Of a DNA stretch of 44,354 nucleotides, positions 1-9,355 are shown one piece after another (within the stretch, counting starts at the first letter, position 1; every line of letters starts with the position of its first letter). The notes below the pieces were generated by a model. That model saw only the letters and a list, made by a program, of their open reading frames with translations, did no database searches and had not been told where the DNA came from. Location: assembly GCA_964424545.1 (NCBI GenBank), contig CAYRJN010000005.1, forward strand, positions 1 through 44,354. The letters run 5' to 3'. Origin of the DNA: JAUVIB01 sp964424545. GTDB lineage: Bacteria; Calditrichota; Calditrichia; Calditrichales; Calditrichaceae. The position numbers were made by a program, and so were the translations under genes.

Positions 1-304
1 TCCTCTTTTTTAAGGGGACGGTTTTAATCTGTTTTTCTATTTGCATAATTCAATATTAATCACTTTGCGAAGCTATGTTCTTGTATCGGAATTTCAAAAA
101 CAATCTATTTCGGGTATTTTTATTTATTTTTGTATTATTCTCAATTTTGAAATTATACATAATTCACATAGGCAGTATTTTAGATTCTCCGATTTCTCTG
201 GGAATTCTCCATTTCGGTCATTTTGCTGCATTTAGATTCCTTCTTTTGAAGGAATGACACATTGACGACGCTCGTTTCGCGTTTTTATAAATTAATTTAC
301 GGAG
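1..304. other. Intergenic region with one REP-like hairpin
   Basis: AT-rich sequence without a convincing gene. The two short overlapping open frames at 41-257 on the plus strand have no ribosome binding site and no recognisable protein features. A hairpin at 236-255 (arms ATTCCTTC and GAAGGAAT around TTTT, followed by GACA) belongs to the dispersed repeat family described elsewhere in this window. It lies about 50 bases beyond the stop of the minus-strand transporter gene and could also form the 3' end of that transcript. Confidence 0.6.
236..259. repeat. Dispersed hairpin repeat, copy 1
   Basis: Perfect 8-bp stem (ATTCCTTC / GAAGGAAT) with a TTTT loop, followed by GACA. The same stem, with a GAAA loop, occurs at 39506-39525. 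Related stems with the GGAATGACA or GGAATTACA tail occur at 19713-19742, 19786-19805, 19830-19854 and 39456-39484. Confidence 0.6.
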
Positions 305-1315
305 TTATGTTCTTTTATAAAACAGTTTGCCTGTGATTAACAACCCTGCAAATACGAAAACGGCAAAGATCAGGCTGCTGACGGCGAGCTGCATACCGCC
401 GGATAAAATGTGCCCGCTGGTGCAACCTCCGGCCATCCTTGCTCCGAATATTAGGATAAATCCGCCGATAAAGGACCAGCGAATCCTTTGCGCTTTGGAT
501 TCGCCTTTGTATTTTTTCCAGTTTTCATGTATTAGAGTGAGTTTGAACTCTTTTTTTATAAGGGAGATTATTAATCCTGCTAACATGGCGCCGAACAGAA
601 ATATCAATTCCCAGTTTCCGGGTTTTTGGATTTTTAAATAATAGCTGTTTTGTGTCAAACCGCTTAACAGATCGGCGAGATACGGAAAAGTTGTGGATGC
701 GCCGATAGGTCGATTCGTTGTAGCCGTAAGAAAAACAACAGGATTTAATACTGCCAATCCGATGCCTGAATAGAGCCATTTTTTATCGGCGGACGTCTCT
801 TTTTTATCGAGCCAAAACGATACGGCCATAAATGCGCCACCGAGAAGTAATAATAAAATAAAAAAGACAACCTTGCTGCCTCCCGTTATAGAATACAGCG
901 ATATTTTACCAAAATCGGGACCGAGAATAACGCTGATCGAGGGCAGAAGGAGGGTATAAATTAAACCGCCGAGCAAACCGCCGATAACGCCCCATAAAGC
1001 GTCCAACGAACCTTCGCCGAGTGAAATAGCGAGTGTTCCGGGGCAATATCCGAGGATAGCCATACCACTGCCGAAAATAAGTCCGCCGAGGATAATACCG
1101 CCCAGTACAAAAGGCTTAACGTGGTATGAAGCCAAACCAAAAGTAATCTCAATATTAAGTAAAATAGCGCCGAGGCCTATGGCAAAGGCGATTGTTTTGG
1201 CCACGGCGAGATCGTTAGTCAGAGCCATTCCGCTGATCGTGTTGTACCGGTTAAGTTTGGCATACTGCAATATAGCGCCGAATAAAAAGCCTAAAATAAT
1301 AATTAGAAAAGCCAT
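305..1315 (-). CDS. YeeE/YedE family sulfur-compound transporter
   Basis: Polytopic inner-membrane protein of 336 aa with about ten hydrophobic segments, matching the YeeE/YedE (DUF395) family; characterised members such as TsuA take up thiosulfate. Two family signatures are visible, each with its conserved cysteine: FGSGMAILGYCPGT (Cys91) and GARMAGGCTSGH (Cys298). These are the only two cysteines, whereas characterised TsuA uses three, so the substrate may differ. The frame can be extended to a TTG at 1336 that overlaps the upstream stop. I prefer the ATG at 1315 because GGAAGGAAG lies just before it. It sits directly downstream of the GH78 rhamnosidase and is probably co-transcribed with it. 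Family assignment is firm; substrate is not. Confidence 0.88.
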   Translation of the reverse strand: MAFLIIILGFLFGAILQYAKLNRYNTISGMALTNDLAVAKTIAFAIGLGAILLNIEITFGLASYHVKPFVLGGIILGGLIFGSGMAILGYCPGTLAISLGEGSLDALWGVIGGLLGGLIYTLLLPSISVILGPDFGKISLYSITGGSKVVFFILLLLLGGAFMAVSFWLDKKETSADKKWLYSGIGLAVLNPVVFLTATTNRPIGASTTFPYLADLLSGLTQNSYYLKIQKPGNWELIFLFGAMLAGLIISLIKKEFKLTLIHENWKKYKGESKAQRIRWSFIGGFILIFGARMAGGCTSGHILSGGMQLAVSSLIFAVFVFAGLLITGKLFYKRT

Positions 1316-1332
1316 TTTTCTTCCTTCCTTTA

Positions 1333-4017
1333 TCAATTTTCATGAATTTCAAAAGTATAATGTCCGGCCGGTAAATCCAATTTGATTTTTTTATTTACCG
1401 GATCCGTTATGTTAATTTTTTCGCCGTTCATTATAATATTTTGTGACCTTAACATCAATGTTGCCGCGCTGTTAGGCGGGATTAATACCTTATAATGAAT
1501 AATGTTTTTCGATCGTTTCCAATCGGAAATTATTTTGCCGTAAGGGCTGATAAATTCCGCTTTAAAATAAGGCAGCTCTTTAACAAAATTCGGTTTTAGA
1601 AAAAAATGCTTAAATCCGGGATTGTTGGCGTCTACATTGATGCCGCCGAGCGCTTTGTAAAACCAAGCGCTTATTTCGCCGAACATAATATGGTTAAGCG
1701 AAATATCCTTATCAGCATCGACAACCCAATTTTCATATAAAGTTGTGGCGCCGACTTCAATCATTCGTCCCCAGGAGGGATATGTTTTTTGAGAAGCCAA
1801 CGTATAGGCCAGATCGCCGTAACCGTTTTCGCTTAATGCGTTCAAAATCGTTTTGCTACCTAATAATCCCACGTCAATATGATCGTTATCTGCATGAACT
1901 CTTTTGGCCAGATTGGCTGCGACGCTATCCCTGTATTTATCGGGAACGATTCCCCAGTATAGCGCCGCGCTTAATTCCGTTTGAAAACCTTTAGCGTAAA
2001 GGGCCGTTTGCGGGTTAAAGTATTTATCATTAATCGCTTTGTGGATTTTACGGCTTAAATCCATATACTTTTCATAATCGCTGTTTTTATGTAAAATTTT
2101 AGCGGCTTTAGATAGGATTAACGCGTCAACATAAAAATAGATAGAGGATGTGAACTCTTTCGGCGTTTTCGATTTAACGGGAATCCAGTCGCCCAACCCC
2201 CAATCGGTTAATCCGGAAGGACTAATGCGGTCAATATGATCCACATAGCGTTTAATATTTTGGTAATTATCGGCAAGAATTTTTGGATCGCCGTAAAAAA
2301 GATAAATATTCCACGGGATAATGGCAATCGTGCTTGTCCAATCGGGACCGTTTGCCCAATGATAACCCCAGCCGCCTGTGGGGATAATGGCCGGTAAAAC
2401 GCCGTTGGGCTGTTGTTCGTCTCGATGATCGGCAAGCCATTTTTCATAAATGGTAATTCCGTCAAAATTAAAAAGTCCCGTTTCAATGGCAATATGGGCA
2501 TCTCCCGTCCAGCCGTTTTTCTCGCGTTGCGGACAATCGGTAGGATAACCGAACAGATTAGACAGGTAGGAATTGTTGGTTGCCCGCCATATTTTGTTTA
2601 TCAAAGGATTTCCCGACTCTATTTTTCCCCGCGGCGGCACAGCGCTATGCATAAAAAAAGCAATCAGACTGCTTCTTGTCAGCTTCAGGGTAGAATCAAA
2701 TGTTACTTCGACATAGCGAAAACCTTTGTAATTAAAATGGGGGCAAAAGATATCTTCTCCTCCGCCTTTTAAAATATATATATCCGTTTGGAAGGGATCG
2801 CTATTGTCAGGCGGGTGATAATGAACGTCTATGTTGGAAAGGTCTACGCGGCCGCTTGAGTCCAATTTTTCGCCATGCTTTAAACGTATTACTGTTCCGC
2901 GTTTCCCCTTAACGCTGATTTGCGTAACGCCAGCCATATTTTTGCCGAAATCGAATACATAGGTAGAGTCGTCTATCTTTTGAATGGATAGCGCTTTGAT
3001 TTTCTCTGAGCGGCGTATAGGGTAAAGCGACTGAGCCGTAATATTTTGCGACGGCGCGCCGCATATTTTGGCATTTTTCCATTTCGAATCGTCGAAATCG
3101 ACCGTATTCCATCCTTTTTGCCGCAATCGGGCATCTTGACGCTCTCCCGTATAAATACTGTTGAATGTGATATAACTGAGAGCTGTTTTCCAGCTTTTAT
3201 CCGTCGAAATGGTCTCTATTGTGCCGTCGTTGTAAGTAATGCGCAGGTCAAGACAAAATTTTGGTCTTTCTCTCCACGGCGCTTTGTCAAAATTCCATAC
3301 GGAAGAGGATTGATGATTATACCATCCGTTGCCCAACAAAACGCCTATGGCCGATTTTCCTTCTTTTACCAATGACGTTACATCATAGGTTACGTAAAGA
3401 TTTCTGCGGTCAAAACGAGTATACATGGGGTCGAGATAATGATCGCCCACGCGGCGGCCGTTAATAAACAATTCATATAATCCGGCCGCGGCAATATAGA
3501 CACGGGCTTTTTTAATGTTGCGCGAAAGGGGAAATGTTTTACGAAAAAGAGGCGCCGCTTTGACGCTAATATCGTCCGTATCGTGAATCCAATTGCCTTG
3601 CCAATTTTTGACATGCATCATGCCGGTTTCAAACGAAGCGATTTTCGATAAGGGGCTCTCTTTTCCTTTCGAATCCCAAATACGAACCGCCCAGTAATAT
3701 TTTGTAAAAGGTTGTAGCGGTTTTCCGGCATAGCTTACGAGCATATCACCGCAAGCGATTTTGGGCGTCGTCCATAAATCGCCTTTCCCTTGCGCAATGC
3801 GGGAGGAGTCGCTGCCGACGAATAGTTGATAGGCCTGCTGATAGGCTCTTTGTCGCTTGTCTTCAATTTTCCACGATAACCGCGGTTTAGGATTATCGAT
3901 ACCCATGGGGTCGGTTAGGTGCTCGCAGGTCAAATTAATTGCTTTGCTTTGATTGCTGAAATCAGCGGATAGGGCAGTTGATAAAAGCGAAAAGAGCATA
4001 ATAAATATTTTTTTCAT
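1333..4017 (-). CDS. Alpha-L-rhamnosidase, GH78
   Basis: Secreted 894-aa glycoside hydrolase predicted to release terminal alpha-L-rhamnose by inversion. Residues 1-17 form a Sec signal peptide. The Fn3-like N-terminal domain (residues 25-130, with the typical LTCEHLTDPMGID and PRLSWKI stretches) is followed by beta-sandwich domains, an (alpha/alpha)6 barrel at about 470-800 and a C-terminal sandwich. The acid cluster DCPQREKNGWTGDA places Asp494, Glu499 and Asp506 with the same spacing as D567/E572/D579 of Bacillus RhaB. Glu762 in GATTLYENW matches the general base. Full length for the family. It is the first gene of a minus-strand pair with the YeeE/YedE transporter. No SusCD or sulfatase gene is nearby. 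Confidence 0.93.
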   Translation of the reverse strand: MKKIFIMLFSLLSTALSADFSNQSKAINLTCEHLTDPMGIDNPKPRLSWKIEDKRQRAYQQAYQLFVGSDSSRIAQGKGDLWTTPKIACGDMLVSYAGKPLQPFTKYYWAVRIWDSKGKESPLSKIASFETGMMHVKNWQGNWIHDTDDISVKAAPLFRKTFPLSRNIKKARVYIAAAGLYELFINGRRVGDHYLDPMYTRFDRRNLYVTYDVTSLVKEGKSAIGVLLGNGWYNHQSSSVWNFDKAPWRERPKFCLDLRITYNDGTIETISTDKSWKTALSYITFNSIYTGERQDARLRQKGWNTVDFDDSKWKNAKICGAPSQNITAQSLYPIRRSEKIKALSIQKIDDSTYVFDFGKNMAGVTQISVKGKRGTVIRLKHGEKLDSSGRVDLSNIDVHYHPPDNSDPFQTDIYILKGGGEDIFCPHFNYKGFRYVEVTFDSTLKLTRSSLIAFFMHSAVPPRGKIESGNPLINKIWRATNNSYLSNLFGYPTDCPQREKNGWTGDAHIAIETGLFNFDGITIYEKWLADHRDEQQPNGVLPAIIPTGGWGYHWANGPDWTSTIAIIPWNIYLFYGDPKILADNYQNIKRYVDHIDRISPSGLTDWGLGDWIPVKSKTPKEFTSSIYFYVDALILSKAAKILHKNSDYEKYMDLSRKIHKAINDKYFNPQTALYAKGFQTELSAALYWGIVPDKYRDSVAANLAKRVHADNDHIDVGLLGSKTILNALSENGYGDLAYTLASQKTYPSWGRMIEVGATTLYENWVVDADKDISLNHIMFGEISAWFYKALGGINVDANNPGFKHFFLKPNFVKELPYFKAEFISPYGKIISDWKRSKNIIHYKVLIPPNSAATLMLRSQNIIMNGEKINITDPVNKKIKLDLPAGHYTFEIHEN

Positions 4018-4196
4018 AATAAGTATTATAAATTAGTAATATTTTTACGAGCTTTATTTTAAAGGATGAATCATTTTTCCGTTTAAACCGTATATCAAAG
4101 AAGATATCAAAAAGCTTGGTTTCTAAAAGTCAATTTCATTAAATTACATATTGCCAATAATAAAAACAAATCTAAACTATAAGAAGGGAGCGGCTT

Positions 4197-5744
4197 GTGA
4201 AAAAAAAATTAACACGGCGTGATTTTTTGGATAAAAGTGCAAAAAGCATGGTCGCCGCGGGAATGGTTCCGACTTTTTTTAAAGTACATCCGCTGATGGC
4301 CTTTGCCGCAAACGGAGAGGAAAAAATGAGCGAAAAAAGTTATTTTGATCGTTTTACCGTAAACGAAACGATGATTAAAGAAGTGATGAATGAAGCCTTA
4401 TCGAAAGGCGGCGATTACTGCGACCTCTATTTTCAACATAAAATATCCAACTACATCGGATTGGAAGATAAAGAGGTTAATCGCGCTTACAGCAATGTGG
4501 ATTTCGGCGTCGGTATTCGCGTGTTAAAAGGCGATCAAACCGGTTTCTCTTTTACGGAAGAAATTACACCCAAAGCGATGAAACTGGCGGCTCAAACGGC
4601 GGCCAATATTGCAAATTCCGGCCAAAACAGTAAAACAACTCCTTTAAAATATCATTCGCATCCCAACTATTATCCCGTGGTTACTCTTTGGGAAAATGTG
4701 GGAATCGATAAAAAAATTCCGTATTTGCAAAAAATCAACGATAAAATATTTTCACTTGATAAACGCATCATTAAATCCAATATCTGGTTTATTGACGAAA
4801 GTTCTTATATTCTTTTTGCCAACTCGGAAGGACGTATTGTAACCGACTATCAGCCCTCGACGATGATCTATGTTAATTGCGTTGCCGAACAAAACGGACA
4901 AAAAGAGCAAAACGGTTTTAATCTTGCCGCGCGGGAAGGGATCGAATTTTTCACCCCGCAAAATGTAGATCGTCTGGCCAAAGAGGCGGTTACCCGTACC
5001 GTGGAGCTGTTTGAGGCCGTAAAACCGGAAGCGGGCGAAATGGAGGTGGTGCTCGCTGCGGGAAGCTCAGGAATTTTATTGCACGAGGCCATCGGTCACG
5101 GTATGGAAGCCGATTTCAATCGTAAAGACATATCGATTTTTGCCGATAAGATTAACAAGCCCGTAGCCGAATCTTTTGTTACCATTGTGGACGACGGCAC
5201 CAATGAGCATGTGCGTGGTTCCATCAATATTGACGACGAAGGCAATGATTCACAAAAAACCTACCTTGTGGAAAACGGTATTTTACGCAGTTATATGCAT
5301 GACCGCATCAGCGCGCGATTTTATAAAGTAAAACCGACGGGCAGCGGCAGAAGGCAGTCGTTTCGTTATGCACCCATGCCGCGAATGCGAAATACCTATA
5401 TGCTGCCAGGTCCGTATACTAATGAAGAGATTATTAAATCCGTTAAAAACGGGCTGTATGCCGAAACCTTTACCAACGGTCAAGTATATATCGGTGCAGG
5501 AGATTTTACATTTTATGTGAAATCGGGTTACCTCATTGAAAACGGCCAATTGACCAAGCCTGTTAAAGATGTTAATATCATCGGAAACGGTCCGCAGGTA
5601 TTGCGCGATGTGGTGATGGTTGCCGATGATTTTAAAATGGCCGAAGGCGGCTGGACATGCGGCAAAAACGGCCAAAGCGTTCCGGTTTCCATGGGGCTGC
5701 CTACCGTAAAAGTTTCCAAAATTACGGTTGGCGGAACAAGTTAA
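4197..5744 (+). CDS. Tat-exported TldD-type metalloprotease
   Basis: 515-aa member of the TldD/PmbA family (peptidase family U62), which in E. coli forms a TldD/TldE heterodimer that cuts unfolded peptides. The zinc motif HEAIGH is at residues 296-301, and the downstream GSGRRQS and PMPRM stretches are typical. Residues 1-37 form a twin-arginine signal (LTRRDFL, then AAGMVPTFF and a cleavable MAFAA region), so the enzyme should fold in the cytoplasm and be exported. The GTG start at 4197 follows AAGAAGGGAG. It is followed 124 bp later by a second family member without the zinc motif, the expected TldE-like partner, but that one has no signal peptide. Confidence 0.92.
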   Translation: MKKKLTRRDFLDKSAKSMVAAGMVPTFFKVHPLMAFAANGEEKMSEKSYFDRFTVNETMIKEVMNEALSKGGDYCDLYFQHKISNYIGLEDKEVNRAYSNVDFGVGIRVLKGDQTGFSFTEEITPKAMKLAAQTAANIANSGQNSKTTPLKYHSHPNYYPVVTLWENVGIDKKIPYLQKINDKIFSLDKRIIKSNIWFIDESSYILFANSEGRIVTDYQPSTMIYVNCVAEQNGQKEQNGFNLAAREGIEFFTPQNVDRLAKEAVTRTVELFEAVKPEAGEMEVVLAAGSSGILLHEAIGHGMEADFNRKDISIFADKINKPVAESFVTIVDDGTNEHVRGSINIDDEGNDSQKTYLVENGILRSYMHDRISARFYKVKPTGSGRRQSFRYAPMPRMRNTYMLPGPYTNEEIIKSVKNGLYAETFTNGQVYIGAGDFTFYVKSGYLIENGQLTKPVKDVNIIGNGPQVLRDVVMVADDFKMAEGGWTCGKNGQSVPVSMGLPTVKVSKITVGGTS

Positions 5745-5868
5745 GACAAAAGAAAAATGAAAAAAATAAGATGATAACATTTTGTTTTGCATTTAAGTGT
5801 GAGTATGGAAACGGGTTATAAATACAGACAGAATATTTAATGCTTTGAAAAATAAGGGGTTTTGACAA

Positions 5869-7188
5869 ATGAGTAAAAAGAATATAGAGTTAGCCCAATG
5901 GGTTATTGATAATGCTTTAAAATCCGGCGCCGATCAAGCTGCGGTTTCCATTAGCAATCAGCGTGAAGTGGAAATAGAGTATCGCGATAACCAATTGGAT
6001 AAATTAAAAGAATCTACCCAAAACGGATTAAACTTAAGTATCTATACGAATCATCGCTATTCCAATCACTCTACCAACGATTTGCGCAAAGATACGCTAA
6101 AAAGATTTATCGAAGACGCGGTTGCCGCGACAAAATATCTTTCGCCGGATAAATATCGAGAGCTGCCGGATCCTTCGCTTTATCCTAAAGAAATAAAAGG
6201 CGATTTGGAAATATTTGATAATAATTACGATTCCTTAAAACCTGAAGAACGTAAGAGAATTGTCGAAAAAATCGAAGCGGCGGCAATGTCGGTCAGCGAT
6301 AAAATTATTTCAACTACTTCCGGATACGTGGATGTGATTTATGATGTGTCGCGCGTGAACAGCGCCGGTTTTAACGGTGAATCAAAAGGCACCAACTTCT
6401 ATGCCGGCGCTGAAGTGACCGTTAAAGACGGCGATAAGGGCAGACCTTCCGATTGGTACTGGCCGGGAACGCGTTTTTTAAACGATCTGCCTTCTCCCGA
6501 ATCAATTGGTAAAGAAGCGGCCGACCGCGCCATTCGCAAAATCGGACAAAAAAAGATTGATTCCGGCAAATATGTTATGATTGTGGAGAATCGAACGGGT
6601 TCACGGTTGTTGTGGATGCTTTTGGGGGCTATGCAGGCGCGCGCCTTGCAACAAAAGAATTCTTTTTTGGAAGGAATGCTGAATAAAAGAATTGCCTCCG
6701 AAAAACTTTCGTTAATTGACGATCCGTTTATTAAAAAAGGGCTGGGATCTAAATATTTCGATTCGGAAGGGATTGCCCTTAAAAAACGTATAATGATTGA
6801 AGACGGGATGCTGCAGGCCTATTATGTGGATAGTTATTACGGGAAAAAGCTCGGGATGAAACCCAATTCCGCTTCGTCCAGCAATACGATTTTTAAATAC
6901 GGTTCGAGAGGACTTAATGAAATTATCAAGGATTTAGATAAAGGAATTTATATAACGAGTTTTCTCGGCGGTAATTCCAACGGCACAACGGGAGATTTTT
7001 CTTTCGGTATTGTGGGGCAGTTGATAGAGAACGGGAAGATTGTGCGGCCGGTTAATGAAATGAACATTTCCGGCAATGCGCTGGAATTATGGAAAAATCT
7101 TATCGAAATGGGCAACGATCCTTATCCCTATTCTTCAACGGCGATGCCTACGTTGGTTTTTGAAGGGGTGTCTTTTAGCGGATTGTAG
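5869..7188 (+). CDS. TldE/PmbA-like partner protein
   Basis: 439-aa protein of the same TldD/PmbA family but without the HExxxH motif. The equivalent region reads VENRTGSRLLWMLLGAM, as in TldE/PmbA, whose role is to pair with TldD and shape the proteolytic chamber. The N-terminus (MSKKNIELAQWVIDNALK) is a soluble helix with no Sec or Tat signal, and the stretch FLGGNSNGTTGDFSFG near residue 365 is a family signature. The start follows TAAGGGG. It is almost certainly co-transcribed with the upstream gene. The mismatch in predicted location between the two subunits is odd and is treated as a finding. Confidence 0.88.
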   Translation: MSKKNIELAQWVIDNALKSGADQAAVSISNQREVEIEYRDNQLDKLKESTQNGLNLSIYTNHRYSNHSTNDLRKDTLKRFIEDAVAATKYLSPDKYRELPDPSLYPKEIKGDLEIFDNNYDSLKPEERKRIVEKIEAAAMSVSDKIISTTSGYVDVIYDVSRVNSAGFNGESKGTNFYAGAEVTVKDGDKGRPSDWYWPGTRFLNDLPSPESIGKEAADRAIRKIGQKKIDSGKYVMIVENRTGSRLLWMLLGAMQARALQQKNSFLEGMLNKRIASEKLSLIDDPFIKKGLGSKYFDSEGIALKKRIMIEDGMLQAYYVDSYYGKKLGMKPNSASSSNTIFKYGSRGLNEIIKDLDKGIYITSFLGGNSNGTTGDFSFGIVGQLIENGKIVRPVNEMNISGNALELWKNLIEMGNDPYPYSSTAMPTLVFEGVSFSGL

Positions 7189-7405
7189 CATTGAGGTTGT
7201 GAATTTCTTTATTTTTCCGAATTTATTAAAATTATAATAGTTGGACGGAAATACGGGCTTTTTTTTGAAGGTAAAAGTTCAAACCGATTGTTTAACATGC
7301 AATGAACGATGTGGATTTTAAGTCAGTTAACGAGGTTATTATACAACGATAAAAATCGATTTCCCACTCAAAAGGCGAAATAATCTAATTCCTTTGAGGT
7401 TGAAC

Positions 7406-8317
7406 GTGAAAGATAAGGCATTTAAAGAAATACGCGACGGATTGTATCTTGTAGATCTTGATTTGGAATCGGACGGATTTAGAAAATTCATCAGCGCTTG
7501 GATTTACCGGCGTAATAATTTAACCCTTGTGGTCGATCCCGGACCTCGCTCAACTATCGGTATTTTAATGAAAGCCTTAAAGGCACTTAATATTTCAACT
7601 ATTGATTATCTGTTGTTAACACATATACATATTGATCATGCAGGGGGAGGCGCCGATTTGGCGGCAATGATTCCCATAAATGCTGTTGTTTGTCATTCCA
7701 AGGCGGCTTATCATCTTCTTGAACCTCAAAATTTGTGGGAGAGTTCCCTAAAAACGCTGGGGGATTCGGCGCGGCGTTATTACGGTAAGATTAAAGCCAT
7801 GCCGCGTCGGACAAATTTCATTCATGACAGCTTTTCCGTTGAGAGTCTTGATATCAAGGTCTTGCGAACGCCCGGTCATGCTTCGCACCACTTGTGTTTC
7901 CTTATCGATGATTTGCTTTTTGCCGGAGAAGCGCTCGGCGTTTATTTAGGCGATTTGCCCGTAAAATATCATCGTCCGGCAACGCCACCCGTCTTTAAAT
8001 ATGAAATATTTATGCAATCGGTAAAAACCATTATGCAATTGCAGGAGGTGAGAACCGTATGTTTTGCGCATTACGGCGCATCCGCCGAGAACCTGGAGGA
8101 AATTGGAGGAAGAACGCTTCGGCAACTGGCGTTGTGGTTGGAAATCGTCAAGGGAAATCTTGATAGGCCGATTGATGCTATAATCAAGGAAATACTTCAT
8201 AAGGATCGCGCCTTGCTTGCCATAGACAAATTATCGGAAGATATTTACAAACGTGAATTGTCCTTTTTCAAAAACAGCATTGACGGTATGAAACAATATG
8301 TGAGACAATTAAATTAA
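7406..8317 (+). CDS. Metallo-beta-lactamase-fold hydrolase
   Basis: 303-aa cytoplasmic metal-dependent hydrolase. The di-zinc site is visible as THIHIDH (His73, His75, Asp77, His78), TPGH (His158) and CFAHYG (His222). The position normally held by the bridging aspartate reads GEA (Glu175), a departure from the common GD motif. The C-terminal 70 residues are helical and may be a small substrate-recognition domain. An upstream TTG at 7394 is possible, but the GTG at 7406 is preceded by GAGGT at good spacing, so I start there. The solenoid protein gene begins 20 bp after the stop, suggesting co-transcription. Substrate unknown: this fold covers glyoxalases, lactonases, nucleases and phosphodiesterases. 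Confidence 0.85.
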   Translation: MKDKAFKEIRDGLYLVDLDLESDGFRKFISAWIYRRNNLTLVVDPGPRSTIGILMKALKALNISTIDYLLLTHIHIDHAGGGADLAAMIPINAVVCHSKAAYHLLEPQNLWESSLKTLGDSARRYYGKIKAMPRRTNFIHDSFSVESLDIKVLRTPGHASHHLCFLIDDLLFAGEALGVYLGDLPVKYHRPATPPVFKYEIFMQSVKTIMQLQEVRTVCFAHYGASAENLEEIGGRTLRQLALWLEIVKGNLDRPIDAIIKEILHKDRALLAIDKLSEDIYKRELSFFKNSIDGMKQYVRQLN

Positions 8318-8337
8318 ATTTCATAACAGGGGAAAAT

Positions 8338-9333
8338 ATGTTGAAGAAATGCAGCAGAGGCGCGCTTGCGGTTTTGGTTATCTTTTTTTTGATTATGAGC
8401 GCGCTTGCAACGCCGGTTATTGCGCAAAGCTTGAATATCCCTTCGTCGAAATGGGGAATTAGTTTCGGTAACTCCAAAAATTTTACGGGCTTACGTTTTA
8501 ATTTTCGCGATTATAATGTGAAAAGAATAAACGGTTTAAATATTACCTTGTGGAAGCCGAGAAAGAGTGAAAATTCTGTAGTAAACGGCATTTCTTTCGG
8601 GTTGATACCCGGCGCTGATTATTTGAACGGTTTGAACGTGGGTATTGGAAGCGTAAGCGCAGGAAAACGGTTAAACGGTTTTTCTTTCGGATTGCTCGGC
8701 GTAGGCAGCGACAATGAGATGAACGGTATTATGATCGGAGGACTGGGCGCTGGCGGAGGCGGCAATATTAGAGGCATCGCAATAGGCGGTTTGGGCGCAG
8801 GTACGGGCGGCAACTTTCATGGATTGGGGATTGGGCTTCTTGGAGTAGGCGCAGGCGGTAATCTCAGTGGACTAATGATTGGGGGAATAGGCGTCGGCGG
8901 CGGTGGCAATGCAAACGGCATTATGATCGGCGGAATAGGCGCAGGGGTCGGCGGCGATTTTAGCGGGCTGGGAATCGGTTTGATCGGCGTGGGCTGCGGG
9001 GGACATTTGAAAGGCGTTGCCATTGGTGGGATCGGTGTGGGCGCGCAGAAATTAAGCGGACTGATAATCGGCGGTATCGGTCTGGGAAGTGAAAATATAC
9101 GCGGAGCTGCGCTGTCGCTGGTTTTGATTAGAATAGAAAATGAAGGAAGCTTAAAAGGAGCGGCATTGAGCGCTTTTAATTATATCAAAGGAGAACAGCG
9201 CGGCGTTTCTTTTGGAATCGTTAATTACACGCATCGTCTTTATGGCATCCAAATCGGTTTAATTAATTATGTGCGCGATAATCCCTTTTGGCTTAAAATT
9301 TTACCTATTATAAATTTTAATTTTAAAAGTTGA
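8338..9333 (+). CDS. Exported Gly-rich beta-solenoid repeat protein
   Basis: 331-aa protein with a Sec signal peptide (residues 1-30, cleavage near AQS). From about residue 85 to 290 it consists of roughly a dozen repeats of about 16 residues, typified by GIAIGGLGAGTGGNFH and GLMIGGIGVGGGGNAN. Each has an alternating small/hydrophobic pattern expected of a tight beta-solenoid rung. Degenerate rungs flank the core on both sides, and the protein ends with an aromatic-rich segment (PIINFNFKS). Such arrays resemble the surface repeat proteins annotated in Leptospira and some FCB bacteria; the function is not known. The ribosome binding site AGGGGA precedes the ATG. The two minus-strand proline-rich frames opposite the repeats are shadows. 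Confidence 0.8.
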   Translation: MLKKCSRGALAVLVIFFLIMSALATPVIAQSLNIPSSKWGISFGNSKNFTGLRFNFRDYNVKRINGLNITLWKPRKSENSVVNGISFGLIPGADYLNGLNVGIGSVSAGKRLNGFSFGLLGVGSDNEMNGIMIGGLGAGGGGNIRGIAIGGLGAGTGGNFHGLGIGLLGVGAGGNLSGLMIGGIGVGGGGNANGIMIGGIGAGVGGDFSGLGIGLIGVGCGGHLKGVAIGGIGVGAQKLSGLIIGGIGLGSENIRGAALSLVLIRIENEGSLKGAALSAFNYIKGEQRGVSFGIVNYTHRLYGIQIGLINYVRDNPFWLKILPIINFNFKS

Positions 9334-9355
9334 TGATTATTTTTTTCCCCGAATT

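Noticed and set aside
41..257. Two short overlapping plus-strand frames at the left edge
   Set aside because: Very hydrophobic, phenylalanine-rich translation of AT-rich DNA without ribosome binding site; ends in the hairpin repeat.
5283..5792. 169-aa minus-strand open frame
   Set aside because: Antisense to the conserved C-terminal half of the TldD-type gene; codon pattern and lack of motifs mark it as a shadow.
8619..9023. Two proline-rich minus-strand open frames
   Set aside because: They lie exactly opposite the Gly-rich repeat array; reading GGN codons backwards gives proline-rich sequence. No start signals.
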